Below are positions 7,864 to 16,377 of a stretch of 62,694 bases of DNA, one piece after another. The stretch is from CAZSMC01 sp964607755. GTDB lineage: Bacteria > Zhuqueibacterota > Zhuqueibacteria > Residuimicrobiales > Krinioviventaceae. The stretch is from positions 1 through 62,694 of the forward strand of contig CAZSMC010000024.1 of assembly GCA_964607755.1 (NCBI GenBank). Direction: 5' to 3'. Numbering within the stretch: position 1 is the stretch's first letter; every line of letters begins with the position of its first letter. Position numbers and translations under genes: made by a program. Below the pieces are notes generated by a model that did not search any database, was not told the DNA's origin, and saw nothing but the letters and a program-made list of their open reading frames with translations.

Positions 7864-10041
7864 TCAGTTATGCAGCCGTTCTACAGAAACAACCCCATCG
7901 AGCTTGTTTACTTTGTTTATTATTTTTTTCAAATGATTCAAATCATAAACTTCTATCATAACATCGCAATTAAACAGCGAATTATCCGATGTCAACCGCA
8001 CATCAATGACATTCGAATCTGCGGCATTTATACTTTCCGAAAGCTCGGATAAAAATTGTTTTCTTTTTTCTGACAATACATGCAGTCCGGCAGGAAACCG
8101 GTTGCTCGAGCTCACATCCCATCTCACATCAACAATCCGTTCCGGATTCTGCATAAGATTAAGAAGATTCTTACAAGTATTTGTGTGAATGACAATGCCC
8201 CGTCCTTTTGTAACAATACCGGTTATCGGTTCGCCGGGAACGGGTTTACAGCATTTGCCGAAATTAATCATCACATTATCCAATCCGGCCACGCGAACGC
8301 CGCCGCTGGATTTGCGGGCACGTTCAATAAACTTTGGCAGAAACGGCTGCTTTTTCTTCTGAGGTTTTTCTTCCGGGAACAGGCGCCGCAACACCGTATC
8401 AACCTTTGTTTCGCCCCGGCCAATAGAGGCAAAAAACTGCTTCATGTTTTTAGAATGATAGCGCTGCAAAATATCGTCAAATTGAATATCGGAAATTTTT
8501 TTGTCAAACTTGGCAAGTCCTTTAGCAAGCATTTCCTCGCCAAGAGTGACACTGCTGTCAAACTCGCGGTCACGAATATACTTGCGTATTTTGCTGCGCG
8601 CTTTACTGGTGGCTGTGAACTGCAGCCAATCTTCATTGGGGTGCTGGTTCGGCGATGTGATGATCTCCACACTATCTCCATTTTTTAACTTGCGGCTTAA
8701 CGGGACTATTTTGCCGTTCACTTTGGCAGCCAGACAGTGTATGCCCACTTCGGTGTGCACATTAAAGGCAAAGTCTACTGGCGTGGAATTTACCGGCAGT
8801 TTGTGCAGATCACCTTTGGGCGTAAATACAAAAACTTCATCCTGGAACAAATTGACCTTGAGATTGTCCATGAAAGCAGAGGGATCGGTTTCCTCTTCTT
8901 CGTTATCAAGTACCTGGCGCAACCAGTGCAAATGGCGGTCGAGATCATCTTCTTTAAAGTTGCCTTCTTTATAGTGCCAGTGTGCTGCGATTCCCTCTTC
9001 TGCGGTGCGGTGCATTTCTTCGGTCCTAATCTGGATTTCGTATTTTTTGCCTTTTGGCCCAACAACAATGGTATGAATCGATTGATAACCGTTGGACTTT
9101 GGTGTAGAAATGTAATCCTTGATTCCTTCTTGAATTGGCTTGTACAATGAATGAACAATGCCCAAAGCATGATAGCACTCATCTACACGATTGACGATTA
9201 TTCGGATCGCCAGCAAATCTTGAATATCTTCAAAAGGGATACCGCGACGGGTGATCTTGTTATAAATGCTGTAAAAATGTTTGGCTCGGCCTTCAAAACG
9301 GGCATGAATTTTTGCTTTTACGATTTCTTGCCGCAGGGTGCGGGTAATGGTGCGTAAATCTTCTTCGCGATCTTTGCGAGTTTCACTGATGCGTTGCGCA
9401 ATATCCTCATAAAAATCAGGATTGAGATGCTTGAGCGTGAGGTCCTCGAGTTCACTTTTGATCTTTGCCAACCCCAGCCGGTGCGCCAGAGGTGCATACA
9501 CTTCGCGGGTTTCCTTGGCAATTCGGGTCTGTTTATCTTCGGGTAAAGAATCCAGGGTCCGCATATTGTGCAAGCGGTCTGCAAATTTAATCATAATGAC
9601 CCGGATATCTTTGACCATGGACAGCAGCATTTTGCGGAAATTTTCACTTTGTCTTTTTTCAAACTCGAGCAATTTCAATTCGGATATTTTTGTCACACCG
9701 TTAACCAGCAGAGCGACATTGCCGCCAAATTCTTTTTCGATTTCTTCCAGAGAAATGCCAGCATCTTCAACAACATCATGTAGTAATCCACCGACAATGG
9801 TTTGATAATCCATTCGATGCTCGACCAGAATCTTGACAATTTCCAGGGGATGCTCGAAATACGGTTCACCGCTTTCCCGGGCCTGGTGATAATGCGCCCG
9901 GTAGCTGTACTCAAAGGCCCGGTAAATTTCGTCAAGGTTTGCGCTGTGATTGTAACGTTTAATACGGCGCAACAAGCCTTCGACAATAGAAGCGTATTGG
10001 CTATTTTTGAGTGTAACCTCTGTCATATCAGAAATAAACAT
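7864..10041 (-). CDS. rsh: Bifunctional (p)ppGpp synthetase/hydrolase (Rel/SpoT)
   Basis: 725 residues with the full long-RSH layout. An HD hydrolase domain (GGLLHDVVEDAGIS, about residues 75-90) is followed by the synthetase domain (SNGYQSIHTIVVGPKGKKYEIQIRTEEMH), a TGS domain (residues ~400-460, DEVFVFTPKGDLHKLP), a conserved cysteine segment (FGKCCKPVPGEPITG) and a C-terminal ACT-like domain. Intact HD residues suggest it can both make and degrade the alarmone. It is the only RSH seen here. It starts only 2 bp after the dnaB stop codon, so stringent-response and replication genes are cotranscribed. Confidence 0.95.
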   Translation of the reverse strand: MFISDMTEVTLKNSQYASIVEGLLRRIKRYNHSANLDEIYRAFEYSYRAHYHQARESGEPYFEHPLEIVKILVEHRMDYQTIVGGLLHDVVEDAGISLEEIEKEFGGNVALLVNGVTKISELKLLEFEKRQSENFRKMLLSMVKDIRVIMIKFADRLHNMRTLDSLPEDKQTRIAKETREVYAPLAHRLGLAKIKSELEDLTLKHLNPDFYEDIAQRISETRKDREEDLRTITRTLRQEIVKAKIHARFEGRAKHFYSIYNKITRRGIPFEDIQDLLAIRIIVNRVDECYHALGIVHSLYKPIQEGIKDYISTPKSNGYQSIHTIVVGPKGKKYEIQIRTEEMHRTAEEGIAAHWHYKEGNFKEDDLDRHLHWLRQVLDNEEEETDPSAFMDNLKVNLFQDEVFVFTPKGDLHKLPVNSTPVDFAFNVHTEVGIHCLAAKVNGKIVPLSRKLKNGDSVEIITSPNQHPNEDWLQFTATSKARSKIRKYIRDREFDSSVTLGEEMLAKGLAKFDKKISDIQFDDILQRYHSKNMKQFFASIGRGETKVDTVLRRLFPEEKPQKKKQPFLPKFIERARKSSGGVRVAGLDNVMINFGKCCKPVPGEPITGIVTKGRGIVIHTNTCKNLLNLMQNPERIVDVRWDVSSSNRFPAGLHVLSEKRKQFLSELSESINAADSNVIDVRLTSDNSLFNCDVMIEVYDLNHLKKIINKVNKLDGVVSVERLHN

Positions 10042-10043
10042 CC

Positions 10044-11444
10044 TTAAAATCTGTCCTGAGAAATTGTCGGAATATTTTCGTGATGTTCTTCTTTATTAAC
10101 AAATTGAATATATTCACTGACAAATACAAGCTCGACCTCGCCGGTCGGACCGTTCCTTTGCTTGGCAACAATAACATCAGCCATATTTGCAAGTTCGGGC
10201 TCGACTTCACGCCCGTAGGCGCCTGGACGGTTAATGAACATCACCACATCGGCATCCTGTTCGATAGCGCCAGATTCTCGTAAATCCGACAGCATGGGTC
10301 TTGCATTTGTACCGCGCGTTTCAACCGCACGCGACAACTGTGATAGAGACAGCACCGGAATATCCAGTTCTTTGGATAGATTTTTCAATGACTGCGAAAT
10401 CATCATAATTTCGTTTTGCCGGTTTTCTGCGCGTGAAGGCGGCCTTAGAAGCTGCAAATAATCGACCACAATTAATCCAACATTATGCTCAACCTTGAGC
10501 CGGCGTGCTTTTGAACGTAGTTCCAGTACGGAAATGCCCGGCGTATCATCAATGTAAATTGGTAACTCTGCTAGTCTGCCGGCAGTGGTGCTAAGACGAG
10601 CCCATTCTTCATCAGATAACTTGCCGATTCGGGTTTTGTGGGAATTAACCCGCGCTTCAGAAGATAATAACCGCATTACTAACTGGTATGCTGCCATTTC
10701 CAAACTAAAAATACCCACCGGTGTTTTACTCGCAGCCGCATTTCTGGCAATATTGAGTGCCAGAGCGGTTTTTCCCATAGAAGGTCTGGCCGCCAGCACG
10801 AGCAAATCCGAGTTTTGCATACCAGACAGCAAATTGTCAAGTTTGTCAAAACCTGTTGGCACACCAGTTATGCCTTGCTCGCTGTCAGCAAAGGTCTGTA
10901 TTTTTTCCATGGCATCGTACAATATCGGCGAAATATGCGAGTAATCCTTTCGCGCATGCAACTCGGACAGGGAAAATATTTTTTGCTCTGCCGTGTCAAT
11001 AATATCGGCAGCATCCTGGCTTGCCTGATAGCACTGCTGCTGGATTTCTGTTGATACGGTAATCAGCTTGCGCAGCAACGCTTTGTCCCGAACGATCTTG
11101 CAATGATATTCAATATTTGCTGCTGACACTGTCCGTTTGACCAGCTCTGATAAATAGGATAATCCGCCAATGTTTTCCAGCCGGGACCTCTTTTCCAGCT
11201 CGTCAGACACGGTCAACACATCGATGGGTTCGTTGCGTTCGTACAGCGCCATAAAAGCCAGAAATATTTTTTTATGTGCATCTTTATAAAAACAAGTGTC
11301 ATCCAGCATTTCAATAGCCAGGTTCACTGCATCGGGTTCCATTAACATAGACCCCAGTACGGCAACTTCCGCATCCACCGCCTGGGGCGGCATCTGAATT
11401 AATGAATCATCCTGTTTATTAATATTTTTCTTATTTCTATTCAT
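10044..11444 (-). CDS. dnaB: Replicative DNA helicase
   Basis: 466 residues, standard for DnaB, the hexameric helicase that unwinds DNA ahead of the replisome. The N-terminal primase-interaction domain begins with MPPQAVDAEVAVLGSML, and the RecA-like domain contains Walker A (ARPSMGKTALAL), SLEM, the Walker B region IVVDYLQLL and the C-terminal DADVVMFINRP element. No intein interrupts it. Its ATG lies inside the end of the upstream uracil-DNA glycosylase gene (8-nt overlap), which implies translational coupling. Confidence 0.97.
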   Translation of the reverse strand: MNRNKKNINKQDDSLIQMPPQAVDAEVAVLGSMLMEPDAVNLAIEMLDDTCFYKDAHKKIFLAFMALYERNEPIDVLTVSDELEKRSRLENIGGLSYLSELVKRTVSAANIEYHCKIVRDKALLRKLITVSTEIQQQCYQASQDAADIIDTAEQKIFSLSELHARKDYSHISPILYDAMEKIQTFADSEQGITGVPTGFDKLDNLLSGMQNSDLLVLAARPSMGKTALALNIARNAAASKTPVGIFSLEMAAYQLVMRLLSSEARVNSHKTRIGKLSDEEWARLSTTAGRLAELPIYIDDTPGISVLELRSKARRLKVEHNVGLIVVDYLQLLRPPSRAENRQNEIMMISQSLKNLSKELDIPVLSLSQLSRAVETRGTNARPMLSDLRESGAIEQDADVVMFINRPGAYGREVEPELANMADVIVAKQRNGPTGEVELVFVSEYIQFVNKEEHHENIPTISQDRF

Positions 11445-12138
11445 CGTACAATCTTCTCAGCAGTTTTACATCCTCCCATGTTGGTCGCTTTCTTGAAGCA
11501 TCCCGCAACAATGCGGCGGGATGATAAGTGACAATCACTTTTCTGCCATTTAGCTCATGTACTTTATCGCGAAGTCTTGACAGCGGTTCCCGGGTTTTCA
11601 AAAGCGTATGCGCAGCAACTCGTCCCAGACACAGTATAAATTTCGGATCGATCAAATTGAGCTGCTTTTCAAGATAGGGAAAGCAGTGTTCGATTTCTTC
11701 TGGTGAAGGATCGCGGTTAAGCGGCGGCCGGCATTTCAGAATATTGCATAGATAAACTTTATCCCGGCTCAACTGGATAGCAGCCAAAATTTTATCCAGC
11801 AACTCGCCGGCCTTGCCAACAAACGGCTTGCCCAGCCGGTCCTCGTCAGCGCCTGGCGCTTCGCCAACAAGCACAATATCCGCGTGCGCGTTACCGTCGC
11901 CAAAAACAAAGTTGTGCCGGGATTTCGACAGTGGACAATCGGTGCAGTCATGAATATATTTATAGAGCTCGTCCAATGATTGCGCCTGCTGCCAGGCATT
12001 GGTACCGGGTGTTAGAACGCCTTGATCATTGGGCAGGTCCTGGTCACTCTTTCGCAATGCCCGGGCAAATGCCAACTCGTTGCCGTATATTTCAACCTGT
12101 TGTTCGAAAAAAGATTTCAGTTTGTCAATATTTAGCAT
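11437..12138 (-). CDS. udg: Type IV uracil-DNA glycosylase (iron-sulfur)
   Basis: 233 residues. Removes uracil from DNA at the first step of base-excision repair. The active-site region GEAPGADEDRLGKPFVGKAG and the C-terminal TYHPAALLRDASRKR are typical of the family-4 enzymes. Four cysteines in the family spacing (DCTDC near residue 60; CNILKC and C about 16 residues later) are the expected [4Fe-4S] ligands. The first 50 residues are an extra N-terminal region that is often present. The gene overlaps dnaB at one end and coaBC by 14 nt at the other, so all three form a tight operon. Confidence 0.93.
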   Translation of the reverse strand: MLNIDKLKSFFEQQVEIYGNELAFARALRKSDQDLPNDQGVLTPGTNAWQQAQSLDELYKYIHDCTDCPLSKSRHNFVFGDGNAHADIVLVGEAPGADEDRLGKPFVGKAGELLDKILAAIQLSRDKVYLCNILKCRPPLNRDPSPEEIEHCFPYLEKQLNLIDPKFILCLGRVAAHTLLKTREPLSRLRDKVHELNGRKVIVTYHPAALLRDASRKRPTWEDVKLLRRLYDE

Positions 12139-13342
12139 ACAACTCTTGTTTTTTTAACATCTCGACGACGCGGTCCAGTATTTTATCTGCAACTCTTTTT
12201 TTATCCATTTTTTCCAGCTTTGTCGCCTCGCCGTTTTTTGCCAGCAAAGTGACTACATTGGTGTCCACTTCAAATCCGGCGCCTTTTTCATTTGGATTGT
12301 TAACGACCATGAGATCGCACTTCTTGCGCTGCATTTTATCTTTTGAATGTTCCAGCACATTTTCCGTTTCCAGCGAAAATCCGACGTGAATTCGTTTCTC
12401 TTTGGACTGCGCTGCCTTTGATAAAATATCCACGGTCGGTTCTAACTGAATTACCGGTTCGGTTTTCGCTTTTTTCATTTTTTGCCAGGCCGGCTGTTTT
12501 GCCCGGAAATCAGCCACCGCTGCCGCCATGATAAAAACATCTGTCCTGTTCAAATAATTAAAAACCTCGGCAGCCATGTCTTCAGCCTGCTCTACCCGCA
12601 CAGTTTTAACACCTTTGATATCCGGTAAATTCGTCGGACCGGTAATCAGCGTCACTTTTGCACCGCGCAACCGGGCCTGTTCCGCCAGTGCATATCCCAT
12701 CTTGCCGGATGACCGGTTGGTCAAATAACGCACCGGATCAATGGGTTCGCGAGTTGGTCCGGCAGTGACCAACACTCTGATGTTATTCAAATCCGCTTTT
12801 TCGGTCAGAACATCGGACAGCGCTTTTAAAATTTGCATCTTGTTTGCCAAACGTCCTTCGCCGTATTCACCGCATGCCAGTTCTCCGGATTCCGGGCTCA
12901 CAATTGTGTAACCATGTTCAAGCAACCGGTCCTCGTTTTCCCGGTAAATGGGATTGTTATACATCGCCGTGTTCATGGACGGACAAAAAAGCACAGGCAC
13001 CGTTGCTGCGAGTATACTGGTAGTGAGCAGATTATTCGCAATGCCATGCGCAGCTTTGGCTATGGTATTGGCTGTTGCCGGGCACACCAGAATCGCATCT
13101 GCCCAGCGCGCCAGACTAATGTGCGCCGTATATGAGGTTTCTGCTGGTTCGTACATATCCGTGTATACGTGCTGTTCGGACAATACTTTTAACGTCAGCG
13201 GATTTACAAAGCGGGTTGCATCTCTGGTCATGATCACTTTGACATTGGCAGACTGTTTTTTAAGATCGCGAACAATGTCAGCGGTTTTGTAAGCTGCAAT
13301 CCCGCCTGTGACTCCAATCAGAATGTTCTTTTCAAAGAGCAT
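12125..13342 (-). CDS. coaBC: Phosphopantothenoylcysteine synthetase/decarboxylase
   Basis: 405-residue bifunctional enzyme of coenzyme A synthesis. The N-terminal CoaC flavoprotein half shows VTGGIAAYKTADIVRDL, the PSMNTAMY substrate clamp and the catalytic-cysteine segment SGELACGEYGEGRL. The C-terminal CoaB half shows TAGPTREPIDPVRYLTNRSS, RAKQPAWQKMKKAK and CDLMVVNNPNEKG. Full length and no obvious defects. It lies 4 bp downstream of rpoZ. Confidence 0.96.
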   Translation of the reverse strand: MLFEKNILIGVTGGIAAYKTADIVRDLKKQSANVKVIMTRDATRFVNPLTLKVLSEQHVYTDMYEPAETSYTAHISLARWADAILVCPATANTIAKAAHGIANNLLTTSILAATVPVLFCPSMNTAMYNNPIYRENEDRLLEHGYTIVSPESGELACGEYGEGRLANKMQILKALSDVLTEKADLNNIRVLVTAGPTREPIDPVRYLTNRSSGKMGYALAEQARLRGAKVTLITGPTNLPDIKGVKTVRVEQAEDMAAEVFNYLNRTDVFIMAAAVADFRAKQPAWQKMKKAKTEPVIQLEPTVDILSKAAQSKEKRIHVGFSLETENVLEHSKDKMQRKKCDLMVVNNPNEKGAGFEVDTNVVTLLAKNGEATKLEKMDKKRVADKILDRVVEMLKKQELYAKY

Positions 13343-13346
13343 TTAA

Positions 13347-13634
13347 TTATTTATCTTCTTCAATATATTCCCATGAAAGCTTATCCTGGTACATTTCGTC
13401 CAGCGCAAGTCGCGTTGGCTTGGGAAGTTTTACATATTTATGTTCAACAAAATCTTCAGTTTCAGGTTCTGTACTTCCGTTCCCGCTTTCATTGGCTTCA
13501 GCTTCAATTTCTTTATCCACTAACTGCTTTTGCAGTTCATTGATCTGCCGCGCACGTTTAGCAATAATCACAATCGCTTCGTACAAGTTTTTAGCTTTAT
13601 TCTCAAGTTCATCAAGAGGTAATGTTTCTGCCAT
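13347..13634 (-). CDS. rpoZ: RNA polymerase omega subunit
   Basis: 95 residues. Small RNA polymerase subunit that helps beta-prime fold and forms part of a ppGpp site in some bacteria. The family core is the NLYEAIVIIAKRARQINELQ helix region. A glutamate-rich linker (residues ~43-62) precedes a conserved-looking tail (PKPTRLALDEMYQDKLSWEY) typical of FCB-group omega proteins. The assignment is supported by the gmk-rpoZ-coaBC order, which recurs in many bacteria. It is 20 bp from gmk. Confidence 0.88.
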   Translation of the reverse strand: MAETLPLDELENKAKNLYEAIVIIAKRARQINELQKQLVDKEIEAEANESGNGSTEPETEDFVEHKYVKLPKPTRLALDEMYQDKLSWEYIEEDK

Positions 13635-13654
13635 TTTTCAACTCCTTCTCATGT

Positions 13655-14245
13655 TCAAACTCGCCGTTTTTGCTCGACAAGTTGTTTTACTTTATTGACT
13701 GTTTCGTTCAGGTCATCATTAATAATGACAACATCAAAATCATCAGCGCATGCCATTTCTTCAGGCAAACGCTGCAAACGTTTTTTAATTTGTTCATCAT
13801 CCTCTGTAGACCGCTTTTTTAACCGCTCTATTAACACATTCTCATCTGGCGGCTTTAAAAAAATGAGAAGTGCCTTTTCTTTAAACTCTTGCTTGATATG
13901 CTTTGCACCAAAGACATCGATATCCATAAAAACCGCTTTACCTTCTTTAATCCATTTTTCAACGGGCAGTTTTGGGGTACCATAATGCCAGCCATGCACT
14001 CTTTCGTATTCTAATAGATCATTGTTTTTAATGTGCTGTTCAAATGTTTGCTCATCGACAAAAAAATAGTCGTGTCCGTCAGTTTCCCCGTTGCGCTTGG
14101 GCCGTGATGTCATTGAAATGGAATACACATAATCCGGCGGACCAGACTGAATAATTTTTCGAATTATTGTTGTTTTCCCACCTCCTGATGGCGATGATAA
14201 TACGACCAGCAATCCATTATTTTGACGTTGTTGTTTTGATGTCAT
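13655..14245 (-). CDS. gmk: Guanylate kinase
   Basis: 196 residues. Phosphorylates GMP to GDP, supplying GTP and (p)ppGpp precursors. The P-loop is SSPSGGGKTTIIRKI (residues ~16-30), a variant of the usual SGxGKS/T. The GMP-binding region SMTSRPKRNGETDGHDYFFV and the lid segment LIERLKKRSTEDDEQIKKRL are both present. Gene order yicC-gmk-rpoZ-coaBC is conserved in many phyla. It is 21 bp from yicC. Confidence 0.96.
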   Translation of the reverse strand: MTSKQQRQNNGLLVVLSSPSGGGKTTIIRKIIQSGPPDYVYSISMTSRPKRNGETDGHDYFFVDEQTFEQHIKNNDLLEYERVHGWHYGTPKLPVEKWIKEGKAVFMDIDVFGAKHIKQEFKEKALLIFLKPPDENVLIERLKKRSTEDDEQIKKRLQRLPEEMACADDFDVVIINDDLNETVNKVKQLVEQKRRV

Positions 14246-14266
14246 CCCGGTTTAAAACAATCATAG

Positions 14267-15145
14267 TTACTCGATATTCTGTACTTGTTCGCGGATTTTT
14301 TCCACTTCTTCTTTAATCTGCACCACCAGATGCGATATATCGGATGTGAACGCCTTTGACGCCATGGTATTGGCTTCCCGGTTCATCTCTTGCAAGAGAA
14401 AATTCAGTTTTCGACCTTGAGATGTTTCCGCATCGAGCAGTTCCAAAAACGCAGTGTTATGGCTGCGAAACCGGGTGCATTCTTCAGTGATATCGATCTT
14501 ATCCGCAATCATTGCCATTTCGGTTTCGAGACGTTCTTGATCCACTTTTTTACCGGCAATAATTTTACGCACCCGTTGCCGCATTTTATCCATTTCAATT
14601 TCCGGGCCGTTTTCTGCGATATTTTCAATTTCGCTCACATATTTCTGTAGCAAGGCAATACGGGTTTGAAAATCCTTGTAAATTTCCAGACCTTCACGCT
14701 TTCGCATGCTATTAAGCCCGCTCATGGCTTCTTTCAGAGCTTCTTCCGTGTGCGCCCAGATGCGCTCATCCGCGGCTTCTTCAGGTTCGAATGAGATAAC
14801 ATCTGGCAACTCAAAGATATGCTTTACATCAAGATTATTTGTTACATTGTATTTTTCCGAAACTTCTCCGGCCAATCGAAGATAAGCTTCAATAAGACCG
14901 TGATTCAATTCCAGATTCTCGTATTTTTCTTCTTCCTGTTTCAAAACAACCCAGATGTTGATACGCCCGCGTGTCACATAATCATTGACAAGCTCTCGGA
15001 TATTCTGCTCATAATTGGACAATGATTTTGGCAGCTTGAGCGAGATATCCATAAACCTGTTGTTAACACTTCGAACCTCAACCGAAACTTCGATATCTCT
15101 GGATTTTTTAACACTGCTGCCATAGCCTGTCATACTTGCAATCAT
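14267..15145 (-). CDS. yicC: YicC-family endoribonuclease
   Basis: 292 residues. Begins with the family hallmark MIASMTGYG and ends with the DUF1732-type segment (RLETEMAMIADKIDITEECTR, then GRKLNFLLQEMNREANTMASKA). YicC has been reported as an endoribonuclease acting on the small RNA RyhB in E. coli; here only the family can be asserted. It is the first gene of the yicC-gmk-rpoZ-coaBC-udg-dnaB-rsh run. The 173-bp region upstream, up to the next gene, contains a terminator and A/T-rich sequence likely to hold the promoter. Confidence 0.93.
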   Translation of the reverse strand: MIASMTGYGSSVKKSRDIEVSVEVRSVNNRFMDISLKLPKSLSNYEQNIRELVNDYVTRGRINIWVVLKQEEEKYENLELNHGLIEAYLRLAGEVSEKYNVTNNLDVKHIFELPDVISFEPEEAADERIWAHTEEALKEAMSGLNSMRKREGLEIYKDFQTRIALLQKYVSEIENIAENGPEIEMDKMRQRVRKIIAGKKVDQERLETEMAMIADKIDITEECTRFRSHNTAFLELLDAETSQGRKLNFLLQEMNREANTMASKAFTSDISHLVVQIKEEVEKIREQVQNIE

Positions 15146-15252
15146 TAACTCACCGGAAATTTCTTCTTAAAATATTATTTTAACATAGTTTACATTTTAC
15201 TAAAAAAATATATCATAGTCAACTGAATTTTTTCACTTAACTATTCAAACCG

Positions 15253-15293
15253 TAAAAAAGGCTCCAAGTTATGAAAAACCACCTGAAGCCTTT
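15253..15293 (-). terminator. Rho-independent terminator after PorV-like gene
   Basis: On the minus strand AAAGGCT and AGCCTTT form a 7-bp stem around a ~23-nt loop, directly followed by TTTTTT. It lies 26 bp after the stop codon of the PorV-like gene at 15,319 and separates the mutS/PorV transcript from the yicC operon. Confidence 0.65.
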
Positions 15294-15318
15294 AGAAATT
15301 GTTGATATATATCATTAA

Positions 15319-16350
15319 CTATTTGCGCGCGAATTTATTTTCTTCCAATCGCAACCGCAAAGATATGCGGTGTGTTTCTTTCAAATCCGTGTGGTTCATA
15401 AAAGAGTAATCCACATCCAGACGCGGCAGGCACAAACCGGCACCGGCAGTTAAATAACCCAAATCATCTCGTCCTAAACGCAAAGCAACGGCATTATACA
15501 CCAAAAGTTCGCCGCCCACGCGAAAATCAAAACTCACTGGTCCGGCGCTCATTTGAGAGGCAAATTCCCGGTTTTCAAAACGGGTGTCCACATCGGCAGC
15601 TAAAAGCAATTTGGTGTTAGCCAGGGAAAAATGAAACGGATAAGCCACGCCGGTTTTCAATGTCGGTGAAATCAGTTCTTTGGTTCCGGTATTCCACGCC
15701 AAAATAGTGGTCGTGACATCCTGGAGATTGACACCCAGCATAACTTTCTTCCACGGATTCCAGGTCATGCCAATGTCGAAACCGAAACCCCAGGCACTAT
15801 GTTCGCCCACTCCTTTGTGAAGAATTTTGGCATTAACGCCATAAGAGAAAGCGGCACTGGTCATGCGGGCGTAACTCAAAAAGAAAGCATATTCGGCATC
15901 GTTCACCCAGTGGTCTATATAAGGCCGATTAACTGCCAGATTGCCATTTTCATCTGTAAACGTTGTGTCAGTTCGCAAATCCGGGCGGGGAATGGCTGTG
16001 ACAGGGATATCGTCCACGCCAAGCCGTATACCGGAAATAGCGAAACTTTCTGTTACCCGGAACGGCACCGCCACACCCAGGTAATCATAATTGACCATAC
16101 CGCTAAAGCGTTCTGAATGCATGGCAGCAATTTCAGGGTAATTCACTCTGGTCAGGCCAGCCGGATTCCAATAGCCGGATGTCACATCGCCTCCGCCAGC
16201 GACAAACGCACCGCCCATGCCCAGAGCCCGGGCGCCAACGCCGGTGCTAAAGAATTCACCTGCATACTTTGCAATTTCAGCCGCAGCAAGTCCGCAGGTC
16301 AATCCGCCTAACAGTAAAAGGCCAGGTATATTGATTAACGTCTTTTTCAT
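15319..16350 (-). CDS. PorV/PorQ-family outer-membrane protein
   Basis: 343 residues, second member of the family in this window. A signal peptide (MKKTLINIPGLLLLGG to AAAE) precedes the signature GVGARALGMGGAFVAGGGDV, then SGYWNPAGL, as in UPF0164/PorV proteins. The remainder is beta-barrel-like sequence with a C-terminal strand ending in arginine-rich residues. In T9SS organisms PorV-type proteins carry cargo from the translocon to the attachment machinery; many paralogues have no assigned role. It lies 27 bp downstream of mutS and is followed by a terminator, so it may be cotranscribed with mutS. Confidence 0.82.
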   Translation of the reverse strand: MKKTLINIPGLLLLGGLTCGLAAAEIAKYAGEFFSTGVGARALGMGGAFVAGGGDVTSGYWNPAGLTRVNYPEIAAMHSERFSGMVNYDYLGVAVPFRVTESFAISGIRLGVDDIPVTAIPRPDLRTDTTFTDENGNLAVNRPYIDHWVNDAEYAFFLSYARMTSAAFSYGVNAKILHKGVGEHSAWGFGFDIGMTWNPWKKVMLGVNLQDVTTTILAWNTGTKELISPTLKTGVAYPFHFSLANTKLLLAADVDTRFENREFASQMSAGPVSFDFRVGGELLVYNAVALRLGRDDLGYLTAGAGLCLPRLDVDYSFMNHTDLKETHRISLRLRLEENKFARK

Positions 16351-16377
16351 GTTTTATCCACCTTGATAAATCGCGGG

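Noticed and set aside
8080..8688. 202-codon plus-strand open frame inside rsh
   Set aside because: It is antisense to a well-conserved gene, has no ribosome-binding site and its translation matches no family pattern.
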